Shown here piece by piece: positions 47,727-56,852 of a stretch of 64,000 nucleotides of DNA. Numbering within the stretch: position 1 is the stretch's first letter; the number at the start of each line of letters is the position of its first letter. The notes beneath the pieces were generated by a model. The model ran no database searches and was not told where the DNA came from. It was given only the letters and a program-made list of their open reading frames with translations. A program made the translations under genes and the position numbers. Source of the DNA: CAXXOK01 sp963678055 (GTDB lineage: Bacteria > Bacillota > Clostridia > Christensenellales > Aristaeellaceae); assembly GCA_963678055.1 (NCBI GenBank), contig OY782679.1:620001-684000 (forward strand), written 5' to 3'.

Positions 47727-48845
47727 TTAACGGCTAACCGTTCTGGGCACATAGAGCACCGATGCGATCAGCGCGGTCAGCGGGGCGGTGAACACAAGAC
47801 CGAAGCTGCCGACCAGGGTGTTGAGAAGCTGGCTGGCGACATATTTCAGGTTGATGATATCGCCTGGCGGGGTGCCCTGCCCTGCAAAATACATGAGCAT
47901 GGACAGGTAATTGCCGGAGTAGGCCAGCATCAGGGTGGTGGCCATGGTGCCCAATACGTTGCGGCCGACCTCGCGGCCGCTTTTAAACAGCGCTCGGCGG
48001 GAGATATCGCAGCTGTGGGCCTGCACCTCGTGGCAGGAAACGGCAATGTCCATGCTCAAATCCATGACTGCGCCGGAGTTGGCGATGAACATCATCCCGA
48101 TAAACAGCCCGCGCGGGTCAATTTGCAGCGAGCTTTGGGATATAAGCGGAATCAGGTAGGGGATATCCCCGCCGTCCAGCTTCAGCGCATCTGTTAGCAC
48201 AAGTGCCAAAATGCAGGTGATCAGCGTACCCGACAGCGACCCCAGCAGCGCTACGGCGCAGCGTTTGGTGAAGCCCGCGATCAGCAGATCAATCAGTATG
48301 GTGAGGGCGACGACGGTGACGAAGGAAGCGAGGATCGGGTTCACCATATCCAGGAGAAGTGGAATCAGCAATTTCCAGATGATCACCGTGCTGGCTGCCA
48401 GTGAAATCAGTGCGCTGCAACCCACAATGCCGCCGAATATGATCAGCCCCGCCGACAGCGCCAGGATAATCCATAATTCAGTATTGGCGCGGTAGTGGTC
48501 AATCAGTGTGATAAAAAACCCATCGGACGTACCATTGATGATGGCATAGGCGATATCTCCGGGCTCAAACAGCTTGTCTTTATCCAGCGCCGCATTCATA
48601 TAGTTGGTGGCGGTTGTTTGCGTGCCTGCATACTCGCCTGTCAGTACCGTGACAGAGCAGGTTTGCGTGCCGGTATATACGATACCAATGGTGATCAGTT
48701 CGTCGTTGTTTACAGCGTCAATACGCACCTGTACGCGTGGCAGCGTAGAGTATACGGTCTGATGCCGGGCGGGCAGCAGGCATAGTATACCGCAGAACAC
48801 GAGCATCACTGCCGCAAAGATCAGGTTGTTTTTCCGTTTTCTCAT
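47727..48845 (-). CDS. YibE/F-family membrane protein
   Basis: Start chosen at ATG 48845 with GGAGGA before it. The 372-residue protein has one N-terminal helix (NLIFAAVMLVFCGILCLL), an outer domain of about 100 residues (VRIDAVNNDELITIGIVYTGTQ) and then seven or eight helices with PLLLDMVNPILASFVTVVALTI and RGLFIGMMFIANSGAVMDLSMDIA, typical of YibE/F. Function is not established; members are often found in lactic and clostridial Firmicutes. It lies just downstream of alkaline phosphatase on the same strand, separated by a terminator. Confidence 0.85.
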   Translation of the reverse strand: MRKRKNNLIFAAVMLVFCGILCLLPARHQTVYSTLPRVQVRIDAVNNDELITIGIVYTGTQTCSVTVLTGEYAGTQTTATNYMNAALDKDKLFEPGDIAYAIINGTSDGFFITLIDHYRANTELWIILALSAGLIIFGGIVGCSALISLAASTVIIWKLLIPLLLDMVNPILASFVTVVALTILIDLLIAGFTKRCAVALLGSLSGTLITCILALVLTDALKLDGGDIPYLIPLISQSSLQIDPRGLFIGMMFIANSGAVMDLSMDIAVSCHEVQAHSCDISRRALFKSGREVGRNVLGTMATTLMLAYSGNYLSMLMYFAGQGTPPGDIINLKYVASQLLNTLVGSFGLVFTAPLTALIASVLYVPRTVSR

Positions 48846-48865
48846 ATGTCCTCCGTTTCGCCTTG

Positions 48866-48895
48866 AAAAAACGGGGCTGCCCAATGGCAGCCCCG
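48866..48895 (-). terminator. Terminator of the alkaline phosphatase gene
   Basis: On the reverse strand CGGGGCTGCC, loop, GGCAGCCCCG then TTTTTT, 17 bases past the phoA stop. Confidence 0.85.
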
Positions 48896-48911
48896 CGGAT
48901 ACGGAATCGGT

Positions 48912-50441
48912 TTATTTGTCTGCGGTCAGGCCCATGGCTTGCATGGTTTTACCAAAGATATCGGTATTGTCGTACATGCCGGAGAACAGTTCTGCGTTCA
49001 CGCCCATAGCGTATACGGGGATTTGCAGACCGGTGTGTGCATACGAGGTATAGCTCAGGCCGGCTTTGTTGTTGATGATGTGGCTGACGGCCATGGACAA
49101 GGGCTCGTAGCCGCCGTAGAGCAATTTGTCGTTGTCACCGAGTGTACGATCTTCGCTGGGGGTCATGCTCAGGTCAAAGGCGGCCTGCAGGGATGCGATC
49201 TCGCTGTCAGTCAAGGTGAGATCCATGTCCGGGGTCGTGGTCAGGCCGTAATCTTTCTCGATCATAGCCAGCGCGTCTGCAAAGGTGGCACCGTCTTCAC
49301 GCATTTTGGCAACTTCGCCGCTGAAGGTGGCAAACGAAACTTTCTGGTTTTGGAGGTAATTGAAATGCGTGTCGTATGCGGTGGTAGCAAACCCGATGGT
49401 CATGCCGCCGGTTTCGTGATCGCCGGTGACGATAATCAGTGTTTCCTGAGGATGCTTGGCTGCAAAATCGACAGCAACCTGTACGGCATCGGAGAAGGCG
49501 ATGGTGTCGTAAATGCTGGCAGCCGCGTCATTGGCGTGGCCCGCCCAGTCAATCTTGCCACCTTCAACCATCATGAAGAAGCCGTCTTCGTTGTTGATGA
49601 CTTCGATGCCTGCCGAAACGATATCAGCCAGGGAGTGAATGTCGCCTTCGGTGGCTTCGCGGTTTACGCGGTCGATCTCGTAGGCCATAGCGGAGCTGTC
49701 GGCGATGTCGGGGTTGTTGAGCAGTACAGGCGCTTTTGCGTCTGCAATCGAGGCAATGTCTTCCTTGGTGTTGACAATCGTCCAACCGTTTTCGGCGGCA
49801 TAGTCCTCAGTATTGGGTTTGTCATCCACGTACATCTTGCGCAGCTCGCCGCCGCCCAGGAAGTCCAGCACGGTGCCTGTCAGGGCTTGCACGCCGATTT
49901 CGTAGTAGTTGTTGCGGGAGGTTTCTTTGGCATAGTAGGCTGCTGGTGTAGCGTGGTTCAATGAAACGCTGGATACCACGCCGACCTTCATGCCGGCTTC
50001 TTTAACGTATTCGGTGATGAGCTTGGTGGACTCGGTGAGAACGAACTGGCCGGTTTTATCAAGCACTGCGTCCTCGGTCGTATTGTCCTCGGTGGCGACA
50101 GCGTACTTATAGTTGAGCGCGCCGGAGGGGATTTTCTCGCCGGATGCCATTGCGCTGGCGGTGGATGCGGAGTCCGGGTTGAAGGATGTGGCATCGTAGG
50201 TCGTCATCAGACCGACGGTAGACCAATCGGTAAAGGAGAGTTCTGCGGGGACAGGAACGGGAGAATCCGGATTGGCGATCGCGCCCAGGTAATACTGGGT
50301 TGCGGTTACTTGGGGGCTGCCCATGCCGTCGCCGATAAACATAAACACATACTTGGGGGTTGTTGCCATGTCGCTGGCATACGCAGCGGTGCAGGCAAGC
50401 ATCAGGACCAGTGCCAGGAACAGGGAGATAGCCTTTTTCAT
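48912..50441 (-). CDS. phoA: Exported alkaline phosphatase
   Basis: Start chosen at ATG 50441 after AAAGGAAGTG. The 509-residue protein has a signal peptide (MKKAISLFLALVLMLACTAAYA) and the phosphatase fold: FIGDGMGSPQ with the metal Asp38, catalytic serine in FNPDSASTASAMASGEK (Ser91), MMVEGGKIDWAGHAND and VTGDHETGGM with metal-binding His/Asp residues, and SYAHTGLQIPVYAMG. The cysteine in the signal sequence (LAC) leaves open that it is a lipoprotein. It releases phosphate from esters outside the membrane. A candidate Pho box lies upstream. Confidence 0.93.
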   Translation of the reverse strand: MKKAISLFLALVLMLACTAAYASDMATTPKYVFMFIGDGMGSPQVTATQYYLGAIANPDSPVPVPAELSFTDWSTVGLMTTYDATSFNPDSASTASAMASGEKIPSGALNYKYAVATEDNTTEDAVLDKTGQFVLTESTKLITEYVKEAGMKVGVVSSVSLNHATPAAYYAKETSRNNYYEIGVQALTGTVLDFLGGGELRKMYVDDKPNTEDYAAENGWTIVNTKEDIASIADAKAPVLLNNPDIADSSAMAYEIDRVNREATEGDIHSLADIVSAGIEVINNEDGFFMMVEGGKIDWAGHANDAAASIYDTIAFSDAVQVAVDFAAKHPQETLIIVTGDHETGGMTIGFATTAYDTHFNYLQNQKVSFATFSGEVAKMREDGATFADALAMIEKDYGLTTTPDMDLTLTDSEIASLQAAFDLSMTPSEDRTLGDNDKLLYGGYEPLSMAVSHIINNKAGLSYTSYAHTGLQIPVYAMGVNAELFSGMYDNTDIFGKTMQAMGLTADK

Positions 50442-50518
50442 TTGAGTGCACTTCCTTTCAAACTTTCGGTCGTTCACTTCACATTAGCAAGGCTGTGTTA
50501 GCGGTGATGGGACAGGTG

Positions 50519-50535
50519 TGTAAATCCTTTGTAAG
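50519..50535 (-). promoter_or_regulatory. Candidate Pho box upstream of phoA
   Basis: On the reverse strand CTTACA-N5-TTTACA: two TTACA repeats on an 11-base period, the arrangement bound by PhoP in Gram-positive bacteria. It lies about 80 bases before the phoA start. The remainder of the gap from 50442 to 50697 shows no gene. Confidence 0.4.
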
Positions 50536-50697
50536 GGTTTGTGGGCGCATGTTAAGCGGATTGAAAATCAAAAGCGGAGCAAACGTATACGGCGCGGGCG
50601 TTTGCATGCGACAGGGGCTGTAAACTTGCGTTATACAGTTTTTACATTCACGGGGCTTGGGTAAACGGTATGTCAAATTAGTGCATACGAAAGTCTA

Positions 50698-51537
50698 CTA
50701 GGGATTTACGGGCACTTCACGGTACTGCTGATAGATGCCGGTGCGCTCATAACCGATTTGCTCGTAAACCCTGTTGGAAATCGGGTTATTGCAGTCTACA
50801 TACAGCGCGCACCGGGGCGATGCAGGCGTGATCAGCTCGCGCGTCAGCGTGTATACACAGGCCTTGGCATAGCCCTTACCCCGCAGATGCGGCGGCGTGT
50901 ACACGTAGCTTACCATGCGGCAGCCTGTCACACTGCGATGCGAGCTGACCATGGAGACGGGTACGCCGTCCTCCCAAAGGTAAAACTGCTGCTGGCCTAC
51001 CAGGCGCTTGGCGGTTTCCACGGCGGCACTTAAATCATACCCGCCGATATCGCAGGCAACGTTGAAATCCGCGCACCAGTAGGGCAGGAACCATAGATCG
51101 TCTTCTGTGGCAAGCCGTAGTCTGCCGGTCGCCATACCCGCAGGCGGCGTTGCGTGATCGGTCACGCTCAGCGCCAGGCGCTGGGCAGGGGCAAAGCGTT
51201 TACCGCTGACATTGCCGTACTCGCGGATGAAGCGCTCTGCAAGCGTATGCTCGGCAAACACAAAATCAATCGCAATATCGTTTTCAAACAGCGAGCGGGC
51301 AAAGAAAGCGAGCGTTTCATCATCGCACTGATTGTCCCGCCCATACAGTACCAGCGGATGGGGCGGCGTACGGTCGGCAACAAGCAGCACCTGGTCGGCA
51401 TCATCCTTCACGGTCAGCATAATCTTGCCGTCACCGATGTTGACATACAATAAGTTATTTTCAATTTCATGGCGCTTGAGCACCGCAAGCACATCACGCT
51501 CAAAGGCCTCAGCCGTCGCATATTGCGTAAATTGCAT
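50698..51537 (-). CDS. GNAT-family N-acetyltransferase
   Basis: Start chosen at ATG 51537, eight bases after GGAGG. The 279-residue protein has an N-terminal domain of about 140 residues and a C-terminal GNAT fold with RMVSYVYTPPHLRGKGYAKACVYTLTREL, which contains the acetyl-CoA loop RGKGYA, and ALYVDCNNPISNRVYEQIGYERTG. This two-part layout is common in clostridial acetyltransferases of unknown substrate. It is its own unit between phoA and the secreted SH3 protein. Confidence 0.82.
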   Translation of the reverse strand: MQFTQYATAEAFERDVLAVLKRHEIENNLLYVNIGDGKIMLTVKDDADQVLLVADRTPPHPLVLYGRDNQCDDETLAFFARSLFENDIAIDFVFAEHTLAERFIREYGNVSGKRFAPAQRLALSVTDHATPPAGMATGRLRLATEDDLWFLPYWCADFNVACDIGGYDLSAAVETAKRLVGQQQFYLWEDGVPVSMVSSHRSVTGCRMVSYVYTPPHLRGKGYAKACVYTLTRELITPASPRCALYVDCNNPISNRVYEQIGYERTGIYQQYREVPVNP

Positions 51538-51590
51538 CCCCATCACCTCCGCTTTTTAACAGCATAGCAAACCTGTGCCGGGAATACAAT

Positions 51591-51627
51591 AAAAAAGCCC
51601 GCAGCCGGCATGAAACCGGACTGCGGA
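51591..51627 (-). terminator. Terminator of the SH3/cadherin-like protein gene
   Basis: On the reverse strand CCGCAGTCCGG, loop, CCGGCTGCGGGC, followed by TTTTTT. It lies between the genes at 50698 and 51649. Confidence 0.75.
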
Positions 51628-51648
51628 CATTGCAAAGTCGCTTATGAT

Positions 51649-52899
51649 TTACGGGGTGGCGTAATCGCTGTTATACGGCATCACCGCGACAATCTTATCC
51701 TCGATATAAACGATGCGATACAGTGTCGAGCCATACGTGTTGTATTGGCTGATGAAATCGGCAAAGCTGATAGCGCGGATGGGGTTTTGCATGGTGCCGT
51801 AGTAAAAAATGGCGTCATCGGCACAGGCATAGTCGTACAGGTAATGGGTTTCGTTTACAAAGGAGGACAGGTTGGTGCCCTGGGTGTAGGTGACCGTTAC
51901 CAGGTCAGCACGGATGTGGTTTTCGTTGCCGCTGGAATAGACCGAGTCAATATACCCGGCGGACACACGCGTGCGCCGCTCGCTGGGCCTACGCTGGATG
52001 TACACAGTATAGGTCTTGGATGCATTCCCGGAGCCGACCACTTTAAACACCGCGGAGGTCGGTTGATCCGACAGGGTGATGGTCGGTGTTTTTGAGCCGC
52101 TGGCTACGTAACTGCCGTTAAAGTAAATGTTTCCGTTGTTGCTGACGGGGGTGAAATAAATCCGGGATACCCAGTCCGCCACCGTGAGTAAATAGCTGGT
52201 CTGCCCCGATGAGAAGGACCCCGGCAGCATAATACCGGTATTTGGCGCGTTATGCTTAAGGGAAGACAGGGTCGGGGAACTGGAGAGCACGACCTGCGAC
52301 GTCGGTGCGGGGGTGGGGGCCGGCGCGGGGGCTTTCGTGGCCGTGGCCTGAGGTACAGTGTTGCTCAGTATGGAGCTCATCACATACCCGCGCATCGGCT
52401 TCTTGCCGCTTTTATGGACTTCCACATAGGTCCAGTAATTGTTGTACTGGGCCAGCACCGTTACCGCCTGCCCATAGCTTAAACTGGTCAGCGGGGTTTT
52501 ATCGCCAAACAGCGGATCGTCGGTGATGTAGGAATCCTTGGTCAGATAGGCGGTTGTGTTGGTAAAGCTGATGCTAAAAATATTGTAATCTTCAGCATCC
52601 GTGGTGATTTTGTCGGCAGCGCTGGGCTGGATATATCCCATGCGCCATAGACCGCCGCTGGTTTGATAGCCGATCATCAGCCAGCCACCGGGCTCGGTGC
52701 CGTAGTACCGTAAAACGCCGCCGCCGTAAAAGGCGTTGCCGTTGGCGCGGTAGTAGTTGGTGCCGGGGCCGGTATACACGGGGAATCCTTTGGAGAATCT
52801 AAGTTTATAATACGTTTCGGCGAAATCGGCTTGTGCAGCCGCAAGCAGGGTGGATAGCACAGTAACGATCAGCAAAACGGACAAAAGTTTCTTTTTCAT
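51649..52899 (-). CDS. Secreted protein with SH3-like and cadherin-like domains
   Basis: The 416-residue protein has a signal peptide (MKKKLLSVLLIVTVLSTLLAAAQA) and an SH3-like region (about 30-180, with VYTGPGTNYYRA and WTYVEVHKSGKKPMRGYVMSS). A Pro/Ala/Thr linker leads to a cadherin-like beta-sandwich (about 215-300, PTLSSLKHNAPNTGIMLPGSF to SKTYTVYIQRR) and a C-terminal domain of about 110 residues (RTRVSAGYIDSV to the end). The last two parts are strongly alike in the product of 53512-54225. It is probably anchored to or active at the cell wall. The C-terminal domain is not one I recognise. Confidence 0.83.
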   Translation of the reverse strand: MKKKLLSVLLIVTVLSTLLAAAQADFAETYYKLRFSKGFPVYTGPGTNYYRANGNAFYGGGVLRYYGTEPGGWLMIGYQTSGGLWRMGYIQPSAADKITTDAEDYNIFSISFTNTTAYLTKDSYITDDPLFGDKTPLTSLSYGQAVTVLAQYNNYWTYVEVHKSGKKPMRGYVMSSILSNTVPQATATKAPAPAPTPAPTSQVVLSSSPTLSSLKHNAPNTGIMLPGSFSSGQTSYLLTVADWVSRIYFTPVSNNGNIYFNGSYVASGSKTPTITLSDQPTSAVFKVVGSGNASKTYTVYIQRRPSERRTRVSAGYIDSVYSSGNENHIRADLVTVTYTQGTNLSSFVNETHYLYDYACADDAIFYYGTMQNPIRAISFADFISQYNTYGSTLYRIVYIEDKIVAVMPYNSDYATP

Positions 52900-52953
52900 G
52901 ACAGGTGCTCCTTATGTTCTGTCGGTTGGAGGGGGGAGGGAGGGCTTACGGGA

Positions 52954-53481
52954 TTATGACATTGCGTTGAAAGTGACGCGTTCTTGCAGCGGCACACGTT
53001 TTTGCTGGGGAAGGATTTCTTCGGGCACGCCTACGGGCAGGATGACCGAAACGGTGAAGTGCTCACGGTCTTCAAGACCGATTAAATCGGCAATGCGCTC
53101 GGCGATGCCATCATGCCGCAGTACGCCATCCAGCCAAACGCTGGCGTAGCCAAGCGCTGTAATGGCCAGCAGCATATTTTCCACCGCTGCGCCATAATCC
53201 TGCGGTTCAAAGCTCATGTCGCCATAGGCAGGGCGATTGTCACTGACTACGGTGATGATGGCTTTTGCGGTCTGCACCACGGGGCGCGGCAGTAGCTTGG
53301 CTATGGCTGTCAGCTTGTCCGGATCGTTGATCACGCACAGGTGCGTGGTCTGCTTGTTGCAGCCCGAGGGGGCACGGGTACCCGCCTCAGCAATGGTCCA
53401 TAAATCGGCTTCCGGCACAGGGTCGGGCTTGAATGCACCGCGATAGCTGTGGCGGCGTTTGATGGCTTCTAACAAATCCAT
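52954..53481 (-). CDS. Nitroreductase-family FMN oxidoreductase
   Basis: The 175-residue protein opens with IKRRHSYRGAFKPDPVPEADL, the FMN-binding arginine motif of nitroreductases. It continues with AGTRAPSGCNKQTTHLCVI and a conserved ending with LGYASVWLDGV and ILPVGVPEE. It is at the short end of the family. Members reduce nitro groups, quinones or flavins with NAD(P)H. It lies on the same strand between the two secreted paralogues and may be co-transcribed with them by chance or function. Confidence 0.87.
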   Translation of the reverse strand: MDLLEAIKRRHSYRGAFKPDPVPEADLWTIAEAGTRAPSGCNKQTTHLCVINDPDKLTAIAKLLPRPVVQTAKAIITVVSDNRPAYGDMSFEPQDYGAAVENMLLAITALGYASVWLDGVLRHDGIAERIADLIGLEDREHFTVSVILPVGVPEEILPQQKRVPLQERVTFNAMS

Positions 53482-53511
53482 GGTGGTTCCTCCGGTTTCA
53501 TTCGTGTTAAA

Positions 53512-54225
53512 TTAATAATCGGCGGCGTACGGCATCACGGCGACAATCTCGTCTTCAATGTAGATGATGCGGTACAGCGTGGAGCCGGTATCCTGGTAAT
53601 GGGCGACAAATTCAGCAAAGGTCGTGGCGCGAATGGGGTTTTGCATGGTGCCATAGTAGAAGATTGCGCTGTCGGCACAGGCGTAATCGTAAATGTAGTT
53701 GGTTTCGTTGACAAAGGTGGACTGATTGGTGCCCTGGGTATAGGTGACCGAAACCAAATCGGCACGGATGGAGTTCTTGTTACCGTTGGACACGGCGGAG
53801 GTGATATAACCCGCCGATACGCGCGTGCGCCGTTCGCTGGGCCTGCGCTGAATGTAAATGGAATAGGTATTGGTTTTGTTGTCAGCGTCGACCAGCTTGA
53901 TGGTGACGTAAGTCGGCTCATCAGACAGGTTTACGGTGGGGGTCTGTGCTCCGCTAGCAACCACGGAGCCATTAAAGTAAATGGTCACGCCGGGGGTGGA
54001 GGCATACGGTACAAAATAAATGCGGGATACCCAGTCTGCTACGGTGAGCAGATAGCTTTCCTGCGTGGGGGAAAAGGTGTCGGGCAGCATAATGCCGGTG
54101 TTGGGGGCGTTGTTTGTCAGGTTATCCAGCGTAGGGCCGCCTGTAATGACAGCCGATGCGCTGAGCGGTGCCAGCGTAAGAATGAGCATCGCTGCGATAA
54201 GCAGTACGACAATGCGTTTTTTCAT
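53512..54225 (-). CDS. Secreted cadherin-like protein, short paralogue of the 51649 gene product
   Basis: Start chosen at ATG 54225 after AAGGAGGTTTCC. The 237-residue protein has a signal peptide (MKKRIVVLLIAAMLILTLAPLSASA) and then the same beta-sandwich and C-terminal domain as the product of 51649: PTLDNLTNNAPNTGIMLP, SYLLTVADWVSRIYF, YIQRRPSERRTRVSAGYI, VSVTYTQGTNQS and IFYYGTMQNPIRA. It lacks the SH3 part and linker. Gene duplication followed by loss or gain of the SH3 half explains the pair. No enzyme motif is evident. Confidence 0.83.
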   Translation of the reverse strand: MKKRIVVLLIAAMLILTLAPLSASAVITGGPTLDNLTNNAPNTGIMLPDTFSPTQESYLLTVADWVSRIYFVPYASTPGVTIYFNGSVVASGAQTPTVNLSDEPTYVTIKLVDADNKTNTYSIYIQRRPSERRTRVSAGYITSAVSNGNKNSIRADLVSVTYTQGTNQSTFVNETNYIYDYACADSAIFYYGTMQNPIRATTFAEFVAHYQDTGSTLYRIIYIEDEIVAVMPYAADY

Positions 54226-54444
54226 GATGGAAACCTCCTTTATGGGTTCTAAGCATATAACGAACGGGGAATGCCGTTTCTTGCAGGCGTTGCCCACAAT
54301 TTATGCTTGTTTTTATGGAAAAGGGTATACGATGGGGCTGTGTCAGGGCAGTTGCGGTCAAACGGTTCCACAAATACGCCTGACATGTTATACTATACCA
54401 AATAATGGTTGATGTAAACGATTCTATAGAGCTGAGGTGCGCCG

Positions 54445-56727
54445 ATGGATGACATTGCAAAGATCCGCCAGGAACTCCAGCAAATACGGCAGGAGCTAAC
54501 CACAGACGAACCGATCCCTGAGGAGCGAGCGCTGCGGCCTGTAACGCGCAGACGACCGTGCTTGGATTTCGGTCTGTTTCTGCTTTCCTACCTGTTCTTC
54601 CTGATTGTGATCGTCACAGCGGAGACGGCGGTCGGGTTTGCAATTCATCCCTTTACGGCACTTGTCGCCATACCCTGTGCATGGCTGGTCATTGCCTGGC
54701 TGCGCAAAGCGCCGCTGTATGCCTTGCTGGTGACTGCCGCCGGAGCTGTTGTGCTGTTTGCCGCAGCGTACGGTATGCCGCTGCTCTATGATACGGCCAA
54801 GGACTCCGCCAGCCTGTATAAGCCCGCAACCGGCATGCTGATGAACGGCTGGAGTCCGTTTAGGCTTTCGTTTACCGAGTTTGCTAACACCCACACTATT
54901 TTACCATATAACGATGGCTGGCCCGCCGCCGGGCTGGACGGCCTGCCCAAAGCGGCGTTTATGATCGGTGCGGCGTTTTATGCGCTGACCGGTACTATTG
55001 AAAGCGGAAAACTGTATAACCTGATCGCCATGCTGGCATGTGTGTTCACGGTAGCACCGCTGCTGAGAGACGCGTTCAAACTCCACCGCAGTGCGGCGGT
55101 TTTAGCGGTGCTGCTGGCGGCTGTCAACCCGGTTACCCTATCGCAGATAGGCCTGTACTATACCGACGGGTTGGTCTTCCAGATGCTGACAATCGCCGCG
55201 GCTTCGTTTGCGTACAGTCTGTATAAAAAGAGCGGCACTTTGGCGACCACAGCAAAGCTAGCCGCGCTGATGGCGGTTGCCATCGCGTTTAACACCAGTC
55301 CACTGGGAGCTGTGCTTGCGGTGGCGTTGGCTGTGCTATTTATGTTTGCACGGCTACTGCAGATAATACTGTCTCCCGGAGACGCGGGCCGCGCGCGGCC
55401 GCTGCTGCAAACACTTCTCTATTTAGCGGCCATGGCCGTGTGCGCGGTGCTGGTGCTGGGTGCATCCACCTATGTGGTTAATTTCATGCGCTACGGCTCG
55501 CCCCTGTACGGCATGCTGGACGGGGGAACACTGTCGGGTCTTGCCGTAGGGCAGACCGGGACGGCTGTCAGCGATCTGCCATTGATTGGTCAGTTTTTCG
55601 GGTCCATGTTCTCCCCGGTCTCCAACGATTTCTTTACCCAGGTTGCCCTAAAGATTCCCTTCACCCTGTCAAGGGAGGAATGGACACGCCCCGTGATGGA
55701 CGCCAATGTGTCCGGCTGGGGAATGCTGTTTGGCGGCATCTTCCTGCTATCGGTGCTGGTGCTCATCGTCTCGGCAATCCGGCAGCTGCGGCGCAATCCG
55801 CGCGGGTTCTGGCTGGTTGTATGCTTGCTGGCGGTTGTCATTTTCCCGGCGGCGGTGATTCCCGGTTTGTTCAGCGCGAGGCACTACCTGCTGCCGTTCT
55901 GGCTGCCGATGGCCGCGCTGGTTAGCCTGTTTGCACCTGAAGAGCCTAATGCACACAAGCCGATTTGGATGACTGTGCTGCACTATATTCTGGCACCGCT
56001 GCTGTGCGTGCTGTTGATCGTCAACGCCTACACGGGGCTGAACTACCTGCGTACACAGCGGGCGCAAACCGCTGCCGACCAGGCAAAGATTGAAGAGATT
56101 CAAACCCGCACCGGACAAGATGGCGAACTGTTTCATGTCACCACCATCGCGCGCGGGCAGTTTTACGGTTTGCTCTTTAACCTGCAGGATGCGGACATTG
56201 CGTATCAATTTTCCGAAAGCCTGCCGATGATTCAGGATGAACTGCTATACAATCTGGTGTATGCTTTCAGCGATTCCGCTGAGGGAATCGACCAGCAGAC
56301 CGATACCTTCCTCAACGCGTTATACAGTAACGGCTATGCCATTGCGGTTACGGCCCGTGCCGGCAGCCCTATGCCCCCGGAAATGGCAGCGCGCTTGCAG
56401 GCGATCGGGCTCATGCAGGATGGGCCAGCCGATCCGGCTACGGGTTATCTCGCGCTAATTGACCCGGACGGTACTGTGCGCACGGAGCAGACCGGTTTTG
56501 TCCGCTATACGGATGAGATCGGTGAAACGGATCTGGTGTTTGCAGTCACGGAAGACGCGCTATCCGCCGAGATTGGTGGCAAGGAATACGGCAGTTCGGA
56601 ACCCGGCTTCCACATCGTGGTCTACGATACGGAAAACGCAATCCCCGTAGCATCGGTACGGATTGATGCTGACGCAAGTCCGGTAATGACGGAGTACCCC
56701 GTTCGCATCCCCGAGGGGAACGAGTAA
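54445..56727 (+). CDS. Large polytopic membrane glycosyltransferase-like protein
   Basis: The 760-residue protein has a cytosolic Gln/Glu-rich head (KIRQELQQIRQELTTDE), about eleven to thirteen helices between 30 and 500, and an exterior C-terminal domain of about 240 residues. The first outer loop includes GMLMNGWSPFRLSFTEF and YNDGWPAAGLDGLPKAAF, the acidic loop of GT-C (GT39/GT83-like) transferases. The family resembles membrane mannosyltransferases that decorate surface polymers. Donor and acceptor are unknown. It is a single gene with its own terminator. Confidence 0.7.
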   Translation: MDDIAKIRQELQQIRQELTTDEPIPEERALRPVTRRRPCLDFGLFLLSYLFFLIVIVTAETAVGFAIHPFTALVAIPCAWLVIAWLRKAPLYALLVTAAGAVVLFAAAYGMPLLYDTAKDSASLYKPATGMLMNGWSPFRLSFTEFANTHTILPYNDGWPAAGLDGLPKAAFMIGAAFYALTGTIESGKLYNLIAMLACVFTVAPLLRDAFKLHRSAAVLAVLLAAVNPVTLSQIGLYYTDGLVFQMLTIAAASFAYSLYKKSGTLATTAKLAALMAVAIAFNTSPLGAVLAVALAVLFMFARLLQIILSPGDAGRARPLLQTLLYLAAMAVCAVLVLGASTYVVNFMRYGSPLYGMLDGGTLSGLAVGQTGTAVSDLPLIGQFFGSMFSPVSNDFFTQVALKIPFTLSREEWTRPVMDANVSGWGMLFGGIFLLSVLVLIVSAIRQLRRNPRGFWLVVCLLAVVIFPAAVIPGLFSARHYLLPFWLPMAALVSLFAPEEPNAHKPIWMTVLHYILAPLLCVLLIVNAYTGLNYLRTQRAQTAADQAKIEEIQTRTGQDGELFHVTTIARGQFYGLLFNLQDADIAYQFSESLPMIQDELLYNLVYAFSDSAEGIDQQTDTFLNALYSNGYAIAVTARAGSPMPPEMAARLQAIGLMQDGPADPATGYLALIDPDGTVRTEQTGFVRYTDEIGETDLVFAVTEDALSAEIGGKEYGSSEPGFHIVVYDTENAIPVASVRIDADASPVMTEYPVRIPEGNE

Positions 56728-56747
56728 GTATTTCGATATGCAAAACA

Positions 56748-56776
56748 AAACGCGGCAGGCAGGGCCTGCCGCGTTT
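56748..56776 (+). terminator. Terminator after the large glycosyltransferase gene
   Basis: AAACGCGGCAGGC, loop AGG, GCCTGCCGCGTTT: perfect 13-base stem. Confidence 0.8.
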
Positions 56777-56791
56777 GCTATACCGGCATAT

Positions 56792-56826
56792 AAAAACCGT
56801 GGCAGCCTGCTTCCAGACTGCCACGG
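56792..56826 (-). terminator. Terminator of the secreted protein gene at 56853
   Basis: On the reverse strand CCGTGGCAG, 12-base loop, CTGCCACGG, followed by TTTTTA. Confidence 0.75.
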
Positions 56827-56852
56827 GGAAAAAGGAGGAAAACCCGACCGGG

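Noticed and set aside
48939..49964. Long plus-strand reading frame opposite alkaline phosphatase
   Set aside because: It lies entirely inside phoA in antisense; the phosphatase motifs settle the strand.
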